From positions 1 to 64,000 of the forward strand of contig DDLS01000209.1 of the NCBI GenBank assembly GCA_002340255.1: DNA of 64,000 nt, read 5' to 3'. Shown piece after piece: positions 33,486 to 42,275 of the stretch. This stretch comes from Cyanobacteria bacterium UBA2566. Lineage in GTDB: Bacteria > Cyanobacteriota > Cyanobacteriia > Cyanobacteriales > Desertifilaceae. A model generated the notes under the pieces. That model was given only the letters and a program-made list of their open reading frames with translations. It did no database searches and was not told the DNA's origin. Both the position numbers and the translations under genes were made by a program. The first letter of the stretch is position 1. Each line of letters starts with the position of its first letter.

Positions 33486-33535
33486 AGTCTCCGTAGAGGG
33501 CAGGTTCAGATTATTCCATATCTTCCTAATTTTTC

Positions 33536-33775
33536 TCAAATCAACTCATCCCCAGGGATGGGTTCTGCGTTAGGAACTCTATCTAAGATTTGGTCAAAGT
33601 GGCTATAATCAGCTTGTTTTGCATAAGTCTCCAGCAAGTGAACTCTCTTCTGCGCTTCTATTTTCTCAGTTATGGCACTTAAGAGCCAGCGATCGAGGGA
33701 AACTTGTTTTTCTTCAGCCAAACGTTGAATTTCAGTCAATAATTCATCGGGTAACTTTAGAGAATAACTATTCAT
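33536..33775 (-). CDS. Ribbon-helix-helix-like antitoxin
   Basis: This 79-aa protein begins NSYSLKLPDELLTEIQRLAEEKQVSLDRWLLSAITEKIEA, a beta strand followed by two helices as in RHH (CopG/Arc) DNA-binding antitoxins. The C-terminal half (YSHFDQILDRVPNAEPIPGDEL) would wrap a toxin. Its ATG overlaps the stop of the PIN toxin frame (33772-33774), the normal TA coupling. The toxin gene next to it is internally deleted, so this antitoxin is now solitary. Confidence 0.8.
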   Translation of the reverse strand: MNSYSLKLPDELLTEIQRLAEEKQVSLDRWLLSAITEKIEAQKRVHLLETYAKQADYSHFDQILDRVPNAEPIPGDELI

Positions 33776-34043
33776 TCGCCAACTTTCTCCTGTAATTTGA
33801 GAGACTGAACTAAATTTCCTGGTTTTACCACTTGAATTCCAAATAATTGGGCAGCAGGCAAAAAATCCTGAAGTTCTGTAGATTTTGATCTCGTTTCAAG
33901 ACTTCAGTATACTCTAAAAATAAGGCTTCAGAAACGGCTGGTATAACCCATCGTTGACGAATGGCTTTAAGGAGAATAAAACTAGCTCCTCTACGCGATC
34001 GCAATCCAGCAACCCAAATATTGGTATCAAAGACGTACATCAT
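33772..34043 (-). pseudogene. PIN-domain toxin with internal deletion and frameshift
   Basis: The N-terminal half is intact: MYVFDTNIWVAGLRSRRGASF and VSEALFLEYTEVLKRDQNLQN, with the first catalytic Asp and Glu of a PIN toxin. The C-terminal piece DFLPAAQLFGIQVVKPGNL to KVGE reads in another frame and ends exactly at the antitoxin start. About 50 residues expected between them, including the later catalytic acids, are missing. A deletion of roughly 150 bp that also shifted the frame explains this. In the first frame translation stops at 33825. The original start is one of the two ATGs at 34043/34040. Confidence 0.8.
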
Positions 34044-34119
34044 TCTATAGCTATGGGACTCACTCCAGGATATGGACTTTTTCTCTATTGTGACATAGAG
34101 GCGATCGCCACCCATGCAC

Positions 34120-34134
34120 AGAAACGCGGTTTCT
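34120..34134. repeat. Palindrome variant AGAAACGCGGTTTCT
   Basis: A one-base variant of the AGAAACCGGGTTTCT palindrome, located between the dead PIN gene and the methyltransferase gene. It lies next to GCGATCGC sites. Confidence 0.65.
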
Positions 34135-34171
34135 AAGGAAAGCGGCGATCGCCATTCTCTCCTAGTATCTC

Positions 34172-34864
34172 CTACTCTATACTAGGCTTATACCCTCCGT
34201 AGACCGCGAAATTGTAGTATTTCCAAATCACATCAATGTCCACAAAACCCATCTCTTGGAGCCACTCTAATTGACTCATAAGCCGGGACGGACGATCTTC
34301 ATTATAATGTTGAGGCATCCACTTTTGCTCAATTTCCTCTAGGGGAACTTGTCGCAGCATATACTCTTGCCATTGTTCCATATAACGCTCTTGGAGATGG
34401 GAATTAGAAGCTAATACCACATCAGCATTATAAAAAAGCCCGCCGGGAGCCAGAGAAGCATAAATTTGTTTATAAAACTTGATTTTGTCACTATCATTAA
34501 CCAGATGATGCAAGGCAAGTGAAGAGACAGCTACATCATAAACAGAATCAAATTCATACTCTTCAAAATTAGCCAGTTGATATCGTATATCTTCACCTTG
34601 ACCCAGTTTAGTTTGCGCGATTTGCAACATTTTCTCGGCAATATCAACACAAGTAATCTGAGCGTGAGGATAAGCGTCTTTAATTCGTTTGGCGATCGTC
34701 CCGGTTCCACATCCAAGATCGACAACCCGAATCACCTGAGATGGACTAAAAGGAATTGCAGTCACGATCGCCTCAAGCATTTGTTCGTAGTAAGGAATGA
34801 GACGACGTATAATCCCATCAAATTCTTGAGCTTCGTTTTCAAAGTGTTGCTTGACGTGTTCCAT
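34172..34864 (-). CDS. Class I SAM-dependent methyltransferase
   Basis: This 230-aa protein has motif I VVDLGCGTGTIAKRI, acidic residue ITCVDIAEKML, and motif SSLALHHLV, followed by LAPGGLFYNADVVL. It belongs to the UbiE/Methyltransf_25 group; the acceptor is unknown. The C-terminus contains LEWLQEMGFVDIDVIWKYYNFAVYGG, a typical end of small-molecule methyltransferases. It stands alone, divergent from the HEAT gene. Confidence 0.87.
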   Translation of the reverse strand: MEHVKQHFENEAQEFDGIIRRLIPYYEQMLEAIVTAIPFSPSQVIRVVDLGCGTGTIAKRIKDAYPHAQITCVDIAEKMLQIAQTKLGQGEDIRYQLANFEEYEFDSVYDVAVSSLALHHLVNDSDKIKFYKQIYASLAPGGLFYNADVVLASNSHLQERYMEQWQEYMLRQVPLEEIEQKWMPQHYNEDRPSRLMSQLEWLQEMGFVDIDVIWKYYNFAVYGGYKPSIE

Positions 34865-35042
34865 TACTCGTTCTTCAATTTAGGTAAGAAATAGTAGCTA
34901 ATATAATGTAACATCCTCTATCACGAGCGTCCGAATAGATATTGAGAAACGATACTATATCAAAGGCACAGATATCGGTACAGGAAAAATCTTCGATATT
35001 CCCTGTTGAGTCTGACCCCCAAGATTGAGTACACTGCAAGTT

Positions 35043-35807
35043 ATGCAAATCAATGATAATGACCAATCTGTACTCAACGACAACGTTGACTTGAGTAGTC
35101 CCCTGGATAATCTAGGGCCCATCGAAGGTACTCCAGAGAGCACCCCCCCTCCCGATCCAGAGGAAATGTTGCCTTTGCTAGAATCCCCAGTCACCCAAGA
35201 GCGGATGTTGGCAGCGAGGGCATTTTGTGAAATCCAAGACCATCGAGCGATTCCTCATTTAATTCGTCTATTGGGCGATCGCTGTCCTTTGGTGCGCGTC
35301 AGTGCCGCCTATGCTTTGGGGCGGAATCCCTCCCCAGAGGCGATCGAACCCATGATTGACCAACTACAACGGGATTGGAATGGCTATGTCCGCAAGGGAT
35401 TAGTCTGGTCTTTAGGCAATAATCGCGATCGCCACAGTTTAAGCCCTCTCATTGACTCCCTACGTACTGATATTCCAGCCGTGCGTCTCTGGGCTGCTAG
35501 CGCTTTAGCCCAAATGGCCCAAGTCAGTTATGAAGCGATTGTTAGCACGATTCCTCCCCTAATTCAAGGCCTGCGCCGAGACCCTATTCCCGCTATTCGC
35601 AGTAACTGCGCCTGGTCGTTAGGCCAATTAGCCCGCGAATTGCCCTCCAATGTGGTTTATGCTGGGGCGATCGACGGTCTGATTGAATCTTTTGTAGAAG
35701 ATGAAGATCTAGGAGTGCGCGAAGATGCGAGATCGGCTCTGCTGAAAGTTGGAGACCCCAGAGCCTTACAACTGATTGAAGAGTTAGAACAAGAAGGATG
35801 GTTTTAA
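35043..35807 (+). CDS. HEAT-repeat protein (PBS lyase HEAT-like)
   Basis: This 254-aa protein is built from ~30-residue alpha-alpha repeats, e.g. DHRAIPHLIRLLGDRCPLVR, SPEAIEPMIDQLQRDWNGYVR, DRHSLSPLIDSLRTDIPAVR and PRALQLIEELEQEG. HEAT repeats of this kind occur in phycobilin lyases (CpcE/F type) and in many scaffold proteins. No phycobilisome gene is adjacent, so a scaffold or regulatory role is equally possible. The ATG at 35043 is preferred to the TTG at 35025. Confidence 0.85.
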   Translation: MQINDNDQSVLNDNVDLSSPLDNLGPIEGTPESTPPPDPEEMLPLLESPVTQERMLAARAFCEIQDHRAIPHLIRLLGDRCPLVRVSAAYALGRNPSPEAIEPMIDQLQRDWNGYVRKGLVWSLGNNRDRHSLSPLIDSLRTDIPAVRLWAASALAQMAQVSYEAIVSTIPPLIQGLRRDPIPAIRSNCAWSLGQLARELPSNVVYAGAIDGLIESFVEDEDLGVREDARSALLKVGDPRALQLIEELEQEGWF

Positions 35808-35892
35808 TCGAGTTTGCTCAAGAATTTAGCGATCGCCAATAGGGAGGGCAAACGAAACCCTGGAAATACCCTATTGCCTAAATCAGATTAGT

Positions 35893-36477
35893 TCAGGCTT
35901 TCGGCCGGTTAATGGCATTCAATAGCCAGAGACTGCCCACAATAGAGACAAAATGAGAGACCGTTGTATGAGTATTGCCGAGCAAGACAAATAAATCAAT
36001 GGGTTCAATAAATCTTCCTAGATCCGCTCCTGTAGGAATTAAGCCCTGGGGTTGAAAGAGGGATTTACCCAGTAAAATACCCGTGATCGCTTCGGCAGCC
36101 AAGAGGGATAAGCTCATGCCCACAATATTACAGACCAGACCAAATTTAATCATCTGGATGGTCGCAGCCTTAGTGGGACGCACGCTGCTATCGGGCGATC
36201 GCAATTGTCGTGCTAACCGAGTGTAGCGAAAGGCTTGCACAATGCTGAAATAGAGAACGAGCAGACCACAAATGGCAAAAAATGCCCCTCCTCCACGACC
36301 GGGATCTTGGATTCCAGCCCGGGTCTCTTGACCAATCAAGGCAAACAGAAAGATGATAGAGGCGATCGCCCCTAATACCACCTGAGTCCAAAAGCTAATC
36401 CAAGCGGTCAGACGCAAGTTCCCCGAAAATTTCTCTACAGCGGGGGGAAGGGCATAGAATTGGTCGTTCTCAGGCAT
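35893..36477 (-). CDS. DUF3611 family membrane protein
   Basis: This 194-aa protein has four transmembrane helices: LTAWISFWTQVVLGAIASIIFLF, FAICGLLVLYFSIVQAF, GLVCNIVGMSLSLLAAEAITGILL and TVSHFVSIVGSLWLL. The order and motifs match DUF3611, found in cyanobacteria and plastids. Function unknown. It is convergent with the HEAT gene. Confidence 0.88.
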   Translation of the reverse strand: MPENDQFYALPPAVEKFSGNLRLTAWISFWTQVVLGAIASIIFLFALIGQETRAGIQDPGRGGGAFFAICGLLVLYFSIVQAFRYTRLARQLRSPDSSVRPTKAATIQMIKFGLVCNIVGMSLSLLAAEAITGILLGKSLFQPQGLIPTGADLGRFIEPIDLFVLLGNTHTTVSHFVSIVGSLWLLNAINRPKA

Positions 36478-36967
36478 AGTGATTCGCTACAGCTCCATCC
36501 CTTAATCTAGCAGGAAACTCGAAGCGGCGATCGCCTCTCGATTCAGAATTATTTGTAGCTTCAAGAATAATTATGTTATCCTGCATGGTTGATAGGGATT
36601 GAGCGTATATCTTAGTGCCTCCAGCTCTGGATTCTAAGGGAAGCGCCTGTATCTATTAATGTAAGGAGTCAAGTGACTCACCGTCCTGTCTTCATACAGG
36701 GCTTTAGACTTTAGCTCAAAGGATTTCACCTGCCAATCGGGGTAACCATCAACTACTAAACCCAAAACACTGGCATTTGGGGCAACATATTTAGGCTTTT
36801 AGGCTCAATCGGGTGTGCATCTCAAAATGACCCAATATTTCTTTTCAAGTTAACCTGAGCCAGTCTTTAACGTTTTGTAAGGGAATTTTCATAACCAGGG
36901 CTGCATTTACTCAAGTCCAGTTCATTGGCCTGATTTGAGTTCATTCATGCTTGTGCAGAGAAAAGCT
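36478..36967. other. 490-bp intergenic region with an orphan coding-like segment
   Basis: The region separates DUF3611 (minus) from the PadR gene (plus). On the minus strand, 36798 down to 36634 is an uninterrupted frame reading KPKYVAPNASVLGLVVDG, then PDWQVKSFELKSKALYEDRT and HLTPYINRYRRFP to a TAG. It has protein-like composition but no start codon and follows a stop, so it may be the 3' relic of a gene. I do not recognise it. The remainder should hold both promoters. Confidence 0.4.
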
Positions 36968-37363
36968 ATGACCTTTGATGAAATTTATCGTTTTTTTCAA
37001 GACCCACCACCGATTCACCTGAATACAGAATTAACAGTCTGTTATGTCTTGTCCATCTTGCTCAATAAAGACTCCTATGGAACTGAACTAATTCGAGTCC
37101 TAAAAAAACAGTATCCCCAATACCGCCTATCGGATACAGTCCTCTACAGCGCCCTCAAATTCTTGGAAGAGGAAGAGATGATCACTGGATATTGGAAGAA
37201 ACTCGCTCGACGGGGACGGCCTCGCAGAATGTATCAGATCCAATATCGCGGACGCTCCCAAGCTCAAGAATTGGCGCTCTTGTGGCAAGACTATACCCGT
37301 AATGGGGCCCTGGAACTTGCTACTCCTGCCTTCAATCTTCGTCAAACTGTCTCCCAATCCTAG
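36968..37363 (+). CDS. PadR-family transcriptional regulator
   Basis: This 131-aa protein has a winged-helix domain with NKDSYGTELIRVLKKQYPQYRLSDTVLYSALKFLEEEEMITGYWKK and wing RRGRPRRMYQI, typical of cyanobacterial PadR regulators. The ATG at 36968 (MTFDEIYRFFQDPPPIHLN) matches the usual N-terminus; upstream in-frame starts at 36935 (TTG) and 36947 are less likely. The regulated gene is not evident. Confidence 0.88.
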   Translation: MTFDEIYRFFQDPPPIHLNTELTVCYVLSILLNKDSYGTELIRVLKKQYPQYRLSDTVLYSALKFLEEEEMITGYWKKLARRGRPRRMYQIQYRGRSQAQELALLWQDYTRNGALELATPAFNLRQTVSQS

Positions 37364-37450
37364 GCACTCCATGCCATTTAGAGAAGTTATAGCGCTTCTG
37401 ATTGGTCTAGTGAAACGAAGCTAATTGAATCAATCGCTGAACAGACCAGA

Positions 37451-37480
37451 TGTAGGGGCAAAAAATTTTTCGCCCCTATA
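37451..37480. terminator. Palindromic hairpin TAGGGGC...GCCCCTA between convergent genes
   Basis: TAGGGGCAAAAAA and TTTTTCGCCCCTA form a nearly perfect stem with a central A/T run. It lies between convergent padR and accD and would work as a terminator in either direction. It belongs to the GTAGGGGC repeat family. Confidence 0.6.
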
Positions 37481-37550
37481 TATACTGACTACATATACCG
37501 ACGTTGTAGATAAATCCTACTGTCTCAACCTTGTTAGAGGCGATCATATA

Positions 37551-38516
37551 TCAATTATCAACGGCCAAGTGATGGGTGTTGAGGGTAGGATCGGGGAGGG
37601 GATAGCTGGGAGAATCTCCATTGTGCTGTACCTTATCTATCGGTGGATGAACCTGTTCTACTCCTCCATGAAGGCGCACCAACTGAGCTAAGGTTTTCTT
37701 CAGTTGGGTACGGGAAATAATTAAATCGACAAAGCCATGTTGCAGCAAATATTCCGAGGTTTGGAAATCATCTGGGAGCTTCTCCCGTAGGGTTTGCTCA
37801 ATCACTCGTCGTCCAGCAAAACCAATGGTAGCTTTTGGTTCAGCCAGAATCAGATCGCCCAGCATGGCAAAACTGGCAATTACGCCGCCAGTGGTGGGAT
37901 GGGTAAGGACAGGAATATATAATAAACCGGCTTCTTGATGGCGCTCTAAGGCTCCTGAAATTTTGGCCATTTGCATTAAACTGAGCATCCCTTCTTGCAT
38001 TCTTGCGCCTCCAGAGGCACAAATGACGATCGCAGGGATTCGCTCTGAAGTAGCTTTTTCGAGCAGTCGGGTAATCTTTTCTCCCACTACTGACCCCATG
38101 CTGCCTCCCATAAAGCCAAAGTCCATGACGGCTAGAGCGACTTGCAAGCCATCCAACTGACCTAAACCACTTTGTACAGCATCATTGAGATCGGTTTTAG
38201 CTTGATATTCTTTGAGGCGATCGCTATACCGCTTACGGTCTTTAAACTTTAAGGGATCATCGGGTTGCAAATGGGCATCCAAAGGAGTCCAGGTATTACG
38301 ATCGATCAATTGAACAATGCGTTCATTACTATCAACCCGAAAATGGTGTTCGCATTCTAAACACACCATTTGATTTCCCTGTAAATCTTTTGTATAGGTT
38401 AAAACTCCACACATGGGGCATTTAGTCCATAACCCATCAGCAATTTCCCGTTCTTGACGTTCTGGGCTGATGGGAGAGTTTTTTTGTCTGTTGGCAAACC
38501 AATCAAATAAGGACAT
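37551..38516 (-). CDS. accD: Acetyl-CoA carboxylase carboxyltransferase subunit beta
   Basis: AccD, with AccA, transfers the carboxyl group from biotin to acetyl-CoA, the first step of fatty acid synthesis. This 321-aa protein has the zinc ribbon CPMCGVLTYTK...MVCLECEHHF near the N-terminus. The crotonase-fold core follows (AVMDFGFMGGSMGSVVGEKI, ICASGGARMQEGMLSLMQMAK, TTGGVIASFAMLGDLILAEP, GFAGRRVIEQT). The C-terminus is slightly extended. The next gene upstream on the minus strand is a small DUF2007-like gene, 35 bp away. Confidence 0.97.
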   Translation of the reverse strand: MSLFDWFANRQKNSPISPERQEREIADGLWTKCPMCGVLTYTKDLQGNQMVCLECEHHFRVDSNERIVQLIDRNTWTPLDAHLQPDDPLKFKDRKRYSDRLKEYQAKTDLNDAVQSGLGQLDGLQVALAVMDFGFMGGSMGSVVGEKITRLLEKATSERIPAIVICASGGARMQEGMLSLMQMAKISGALERHQEAGLLYIPVLTHPTTGGVIASFAMLGDLILAEPKATIGFAGRRVIEQTLREKLPDDFQTSEYLLQHGFVDLIISRTQLKKTLAQLVRLHGGVEQVHPPIDKVQHNGDSPSYPLPDPTLNTHHLAVDN

Positions 38517-38551
38517 GAAAAATAAAGAGATTATCTAAAGTAAAAGGGACA

Positions 38552-38767
38552 TTATTCGTCCGATATCTCCTCGATTTCGCTTAGAAGTAACAAAGCACTC
38601 CAACGATGTTCAAGGGCAACTTGTACGGCAGTGGGAGATCCCATACCGAAATAGGAGACTACTCCACAATCAACTAGGCGAGTGGGAATTTCCTGGGCAC
38701 TGAGTAACTGTTCCATCAGTTCTGCCTCCCAGCGAGTTGAGGTCGTGCGAATCGTAATCCAAGACAC
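38552..38767 (-). CDS. DUF2007-like small protein
   Basis: This 71-aa protein (TTSTRWEAELMEQLLSAQEIPTRLVDCGVVSYFG) has the strand-helix-strand pattern of DUF2007, described as a putative signal-transducing protein. It starts 4 bp after the pilD stop and is probably in one transcript with pilD and accD. Function unknown. Confidence 0.75.
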   Translation of the reverse strand: MSWITIRTTSTRWEAELMEQLLSAQEIPTRLVDCGVVSYFGMGSPTAVQVALEHRWSALLLLSEIEEISDE

Positions 38768-38771
38768 TCGA

Positions 38772-39575
38772 TTATCCTATCAGGTTAGGCGAGAAAAAGA
38801 ACTGTATATAAGCTGATATCATCCGATCGCCCCAGAAAATCGTCAGGGCCCCGCCGAGGGCAAGAAAAGGCCCAAAGGGCATTTTTTGACGGCGTTTGAG
38901 TTGGCCAGAGGCGATCGCCACCACCCCGACAACAGCACCGATCGAACAGGCAAGAAATCCTGATAATAACAGAAGTTTCCACCCCAACCAAGCCCCGATC
39001 GCCGCCGCAAGTTTAGCATCTCCCGCTCCCATGGCCGCTTGACCGAGCAGAAAAGACCCTAAAATAATAATGATTTCAAATAACCACAAACCTAAGATCG
39101 CGCCAAATATGCCATCAAGAAACGGAGCTGCCTCTCCTGCCCCTCGAAGCAGTTGATAGAGCAAACCCATCACTAGCCCAAACTGAGTGAGGCTATTGGG
39201 CAAAGTGAAGGTATCCCAGTCAATCATGGCTAATACCAACAACCAACTCAAGCAGAAGCAATATCCCACTGTTTCCCAAGAGAGGCCAAACTGGAGATAT
39301 ACTCCTAGAAACAGTAAACCGGCGATCGCTTCAATGGTGGGATAGCGCCAAGAAATGGGACTGTGGCAATAGCGACATTTTCCCCCCAACGCCAACCAAC
39401 CAAATACCGGAATATTATCCGCCATACTCAAGCGATGGGAACAGAGGGGACAATGGGACGGAGGGAAGAGAATCGATAAACCGGCTGGAATGCGATAGAT
39501 CGCCACATTTAAGAAACTACCGATCGCCAATCCTAATAATACGGCGATCGCCATACTGGGAATTTCAATCCACAC
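38772..39575 (-). CDS. pilD: Prepilin peptidase (A24), type IV pilus
   Basis: This 267-aa polytopic aspartic protease cleaves and N-methylates type IV prepilins. It has the cytoplasmic zinc-type cysteine pairs CPLC...CRYC, catalytic Asp in AMIDWDTFTLPN and in GAGDAKLAAAIG, and about eight transmembrane helices. The N-terminal AIGSFLNVAIYRIP is the family signature. It sits upstream of DUF2007-like and accD genes on the minus strand. Confidence 0.93.
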   Translation of the reverse strand: MWIEIPSMAIAVLLGLAIGSFLNVAIYRIPAGLSILFPPSHCPLCSHRLSMADNIPVFGWLALGGKCRYCHSPISWRYPTIEAIAGLLFLGVYLQFGLSWETVGYCFCLSWLLVLAMIDWDTFTLPNSLTQFGLVMGLLYQLLRGAGEAAPFLDGIFGAILGLWLFEIIIILGSFLLGQAAMGAGDAKLAAAIGAWLGWKLLLLSGFLACSIGAVVGVVAIASGQLKRRQKMPFGPFLALGGALTIFWGDRMISAYIQFFFSPNLIG

Positions 39576-39587
39576 CCGACTCCTCCA

Positions 39588-39881
39588 TCAATACAATTTA
39601 GTTTCTAAGTGATTAAACGGAATAAATACCTCTGTCGGCAATAAAACTAACCCTTCTTTAAACACCAAAACCGCCCGATAGCTCACTTGATTCACCACTA
39701 CTCCCAGGGGCCGTTTAAAGGTTGCTGTATGTTTAGCGGCTGCACCATCGGCCACAATCCGATAGACCCCATAGGTATCGCGCGCAATCCGTACTAAGGC
39801 TGGATCGAAGACATCCAGACCATTAGGGACATGAATCGGATAATCGGGATAACTTGGAGATTCTAAAAGGACTTGTACCAC
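39588..39881 (-). CDS. Conserved small cyanobacterial protein, unknown
   Basis: This 97-aa protein begins MVQVLLESPSYPDYPIHVPNG and has TYGVYRIVADGAAAKHTATFKRPLGVVVNQVSYRAVLVF. No domain is recognised. Composition suggests a small beta-rich fold without signal peptide. It lies between pilD (12 bp) and zipN (29 bp) on the same strand, so a link to division or pili would be by position only. Confidence 0.7.
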   Translation of the reverse strand: MVQVLLESPSYPDYPIHVPNGLDVFDPALVRIARDTYGVYRIVADGAAAKHTATFKRPLGVVVNQVSYRAVLVFKEGLVLLPTEVFIPFNHLETKLY

Positions 39882-39910
39882 AGATTAACTTTCCTAACCT
39901 TACGGGCTAT

Positions 39911-42055
39911 CTACACTGACCAATCTTGAATTCGCCATTGGCCATCTTCACGAATCAACTCATACTCAACTCGAATTTCATCATTATAGGAAGCCCCCCG
40001 ATCTACCTCTCCATTACGGTAAAACTCTACTGACTCATTCACTGTTGCATCGACCGTTGCTCGATCTTCATCATCGAGATTTATCGTCACGTCGTTAATC
40101 GTCAGATCATGCTCATACTCACCATAGAAATTATCTTGCCGATCTTGCGTCGCCCGTTGTCTTTGAGTGGATAAAGCTGGATCGACCAAAATTGAGGACA
40201 ACTCATCTACTTGATGATTAGAACCAAAGGCATTTGCCTTCGTACTCAACCAAGTTTCAATCACTACTTTTGCCCTTTCTTCGGTCAACGGCCCCGTATC
40301 GGCCGTCGGTGGGGCTGGTGGCTCAGGAATCTCTATGGGGGGTTGATTGAGCATCAATTGTAACTGTTCCCCTTCTAAGCCAGGAGTAGTATTGAATAGG
40401 GAACCCACCAAACCGACCACTTGGCCGATGAGCCAAATCAAAAGCCATAATCCCAATAATCCACCCGCCGCCAGTAGAGCCAACCGTCCCCAATGAATGG
40501 AAGACTTGCCCGTTTTAGAACTGCCTCGGCGACTGGGTACCCGCCTTTGACTGCTAGGGACTGAACGCTGGTTCGCTGGGCGATCGCCAGGGACAACTGG
40601 AGAACGGCTAGTTTTCGCGTTCGGCGGCTCGGAGCGCGTTAACATAGCGGTAGTTGCTGGTACTCTCCTGCCCTGATTCTCTCCCGGTTCTCTCACCGCA
40701 GCCGAAGAGATAGAAGCCATTTCTTCTGTTTTCTTCAGACTGACATTCCCTTCACTCTCGAGCTTTGAGGGGGTTTCTGGTTTGGACTCCACCACACTCC
40801 ATTGATTCTGCTCAGTGCGATCTAAAGGCAAAGCTTCTAAGTAGGCTTGTACTTGGTCATCGGCAAAATACTCTTTCAACGTCTGCTCACAACCGGCCAG
40901 ATCCTGAAAATGGGGAAATACCTCTTCCTGTAGCCAACGCTCACTATACAAACACAAGCCCGGTAACAAATCGGGAGCACCCTGGGAATTTTCTCGAATA
41001 AAGCCTAACTGTTCGTATTCCCGACTTAATTCAAGCGCTCTGGTCGCTTCTTCCGTTTGCCCCAAGAGTAAACAACACACCGCCTGCTCTAAATGTACAT
41101 CTTGCCGAGACCCCAACCGCATGAGCATTCGTTTGGCTCGGTTAATCAGGGCAGGTTGTTTGTAAGCAAATCCACGTACCAATAGGGCATAAACTGCTAA
41201 ATAGGTAGCCACAGCCGAAGGGCGCTGGGCTTCGGTTTCAAACAGAGTTTGCTGTTCTAGGGATGTTAGATAACTGCGTAATTGTTGGATAAAGCGCAGG
41301 AAATCATCAATACTGAGTCCGGACCGATCGTCGCCTGTTCCATCAAGTCCGCCTCGTTCTTGCAGCATATCCCGCAACATTTGAATCCCGTGGCGATGGG
41401 CGATCGCATCATCGGAATTTTCGGATAATAATTCTAGAATGCGGTAGGGACGCAGTTTATATAAGTCAGCTTGTAATTCTCCACGCAGGCTCGGAAATAC
41501 GCCTTCTTTCAACAGCAGTTTTTCGGCATTTTCTAAGGATAGGGCTGCTTGCTCATAGGTTCCCTGTTGCCATTGTTCTCGCCCCAATTCCAAACCAGAG
41601 AGTGCTAAAGTTAAAACCACATCAGCCCGAGATAATTGAGGAATGGTAGTGATCTGCGATCCTTCAGGATGCTCAGAAGAGAGATTTTCGAGATACTCTT
41701 TCCCCAGATTTAAGACCAATTCATATTCTCCCAATTCTAGGAGAATTAATAGGGCCCCCAAAACTTGAGAGTCTTCGACTTCCAGTGAGGGCAAGGTTTC
41801 TTTAATTTGTGTCTCTTCTTGTCCTTGTCCTGGGAGCTTGTGAAAGGTTTTTTGGTCGTAAGCTGTTTTTGCTTCCGGATTGGATAAAATATTGTAGGCG
41901 CGATCGAGCAGGGATTTTCGAGAGCCGATCGCCGTTTCCGAATATTCCCGCCGAGGCAATTGCATCGTGCGATCGCGGTGGGCCTGTTGCAACTGTTCGG
42001 CAGTTGCCTGTAGTGGGACACCTAAAATTCGGTAATAATCCAGCGGAATACGCAC
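39911..42055 (-). CDS. zipN: ZipN/Ftn2 (ARC6 orthologue), FtsZ-anchoring division protein
   Basis: This 714-aa protein is the cyanobacterial counterpart of plastid ARC6; it anchors FtsZ at the division site. The N-terminal J-like domain (DYYRILGVPLQATAEQLQQAH) has HRD instead of HPD, as usual for this family, so it is not a classical DnaJ co-chaperone. A helical cytoplasmic region with repeated TPR-like segments follows. There is a Ser/Arg/Pro-rich linker (~460-525), one transmembrane helix (~530-565, ALLAAGGLLGLWLLIWLIGQVV) and a C-terminal IMS (DUF4101) domain ending WRIQDWSV. Confidence 0.93.
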   Translation of the reverse strand: MRIPLDYYRILGVPLQATAEQLQQAHRDRTMQLPRREYSETAIGSRKSLLDRAYNILSNPEAKTAYDQKTFHKLPGQGQEETQIKETLPSLEVEDSQVLGALLILLELGEYELVLNLGKEYLENLSSEHPEGSQITTIPQLSRADVVLTLALSGLELGREQWQQGTYEQAALSLENAEKLLLKEGVFPSLRGELQADLYKLRPYRILELLSENSDDAIAHRHGIQMLRDMLQERGGLDGTGDDRSGLSIDDFLRFIQQLRSYLTSLEQQTLFETEAQRPSAVATYLAVYALLVRGFAYKQPALINRAKRMLMRLGSRQDVHLEQAVCCLLLGQTEEATRALELSREYEQLGFIRENSQGAPDLLPGLCLYSERWLQEEVFPHFQDLAGCEQTLKEYFADDQVQAYLEALPLDRTEQNQWSVVESKPETPSKLESEGNVSLKKTEEMASISSAAVREPGENQGRRVPATTAMLTRSEPPNAKTSRSPVVPGDRPANQRSVPSSQRRVPSRRGSSKTGKSSIHWGRLALLAAGGLLGLWLLIWLIGQVVGLVGSLFNTTPGLEGEQLQLMLNQPPIEIPEPPAPPTADTGPLTEERAKVVIETWLSTKANAFGSNHQVDELSSILVDPALSTQRQRATQDRQDNFYGEYEHDLTINDVTINLDDEDRATVDATVNESVEFYRNGEVDRGASYNDEIRVEYELIREDGQWRIQDWSV

Positions 42056-42181
42056 AGTCTACTCCCTCAGCAGCGATGCTTACAGTTTAGGGTCTGGAAA
42101 ACCTGCCCCCCTTGTAACCCTTAGAATTATACTTCGGACAACGATTCTTGTCTTGCCCTCCTTTAGATTTTTTCATCAAGT

Positions 42182-42211
42182 TCCCATCTCCCTATCTCCC
42201 CATCTCCCCAT
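42182..42211. repeat. Low-complexity CCCATCTCCCTATCTCC tract
   Basis: This is the complement of the GGGGAGATGGGG-type tract at 1-59 and 51521-51551. It lies between zipN and pdhA, which diverge. Confidence 0.6.
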
Positions 42212-42275
42212 TGACGTATACTAAGTCTTTGCACAACAATAACATCAGCTTGTAGTGGTAGTAAGGGACGCATTC

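Noticed and set aside
36600..36860. End of an IS200/IS605 element (tnpB relic) upstream of padR
   Set aside because: The translated fragment has no TnpB zinc-finger motif, and no terminal hairpin typical of that family is present.
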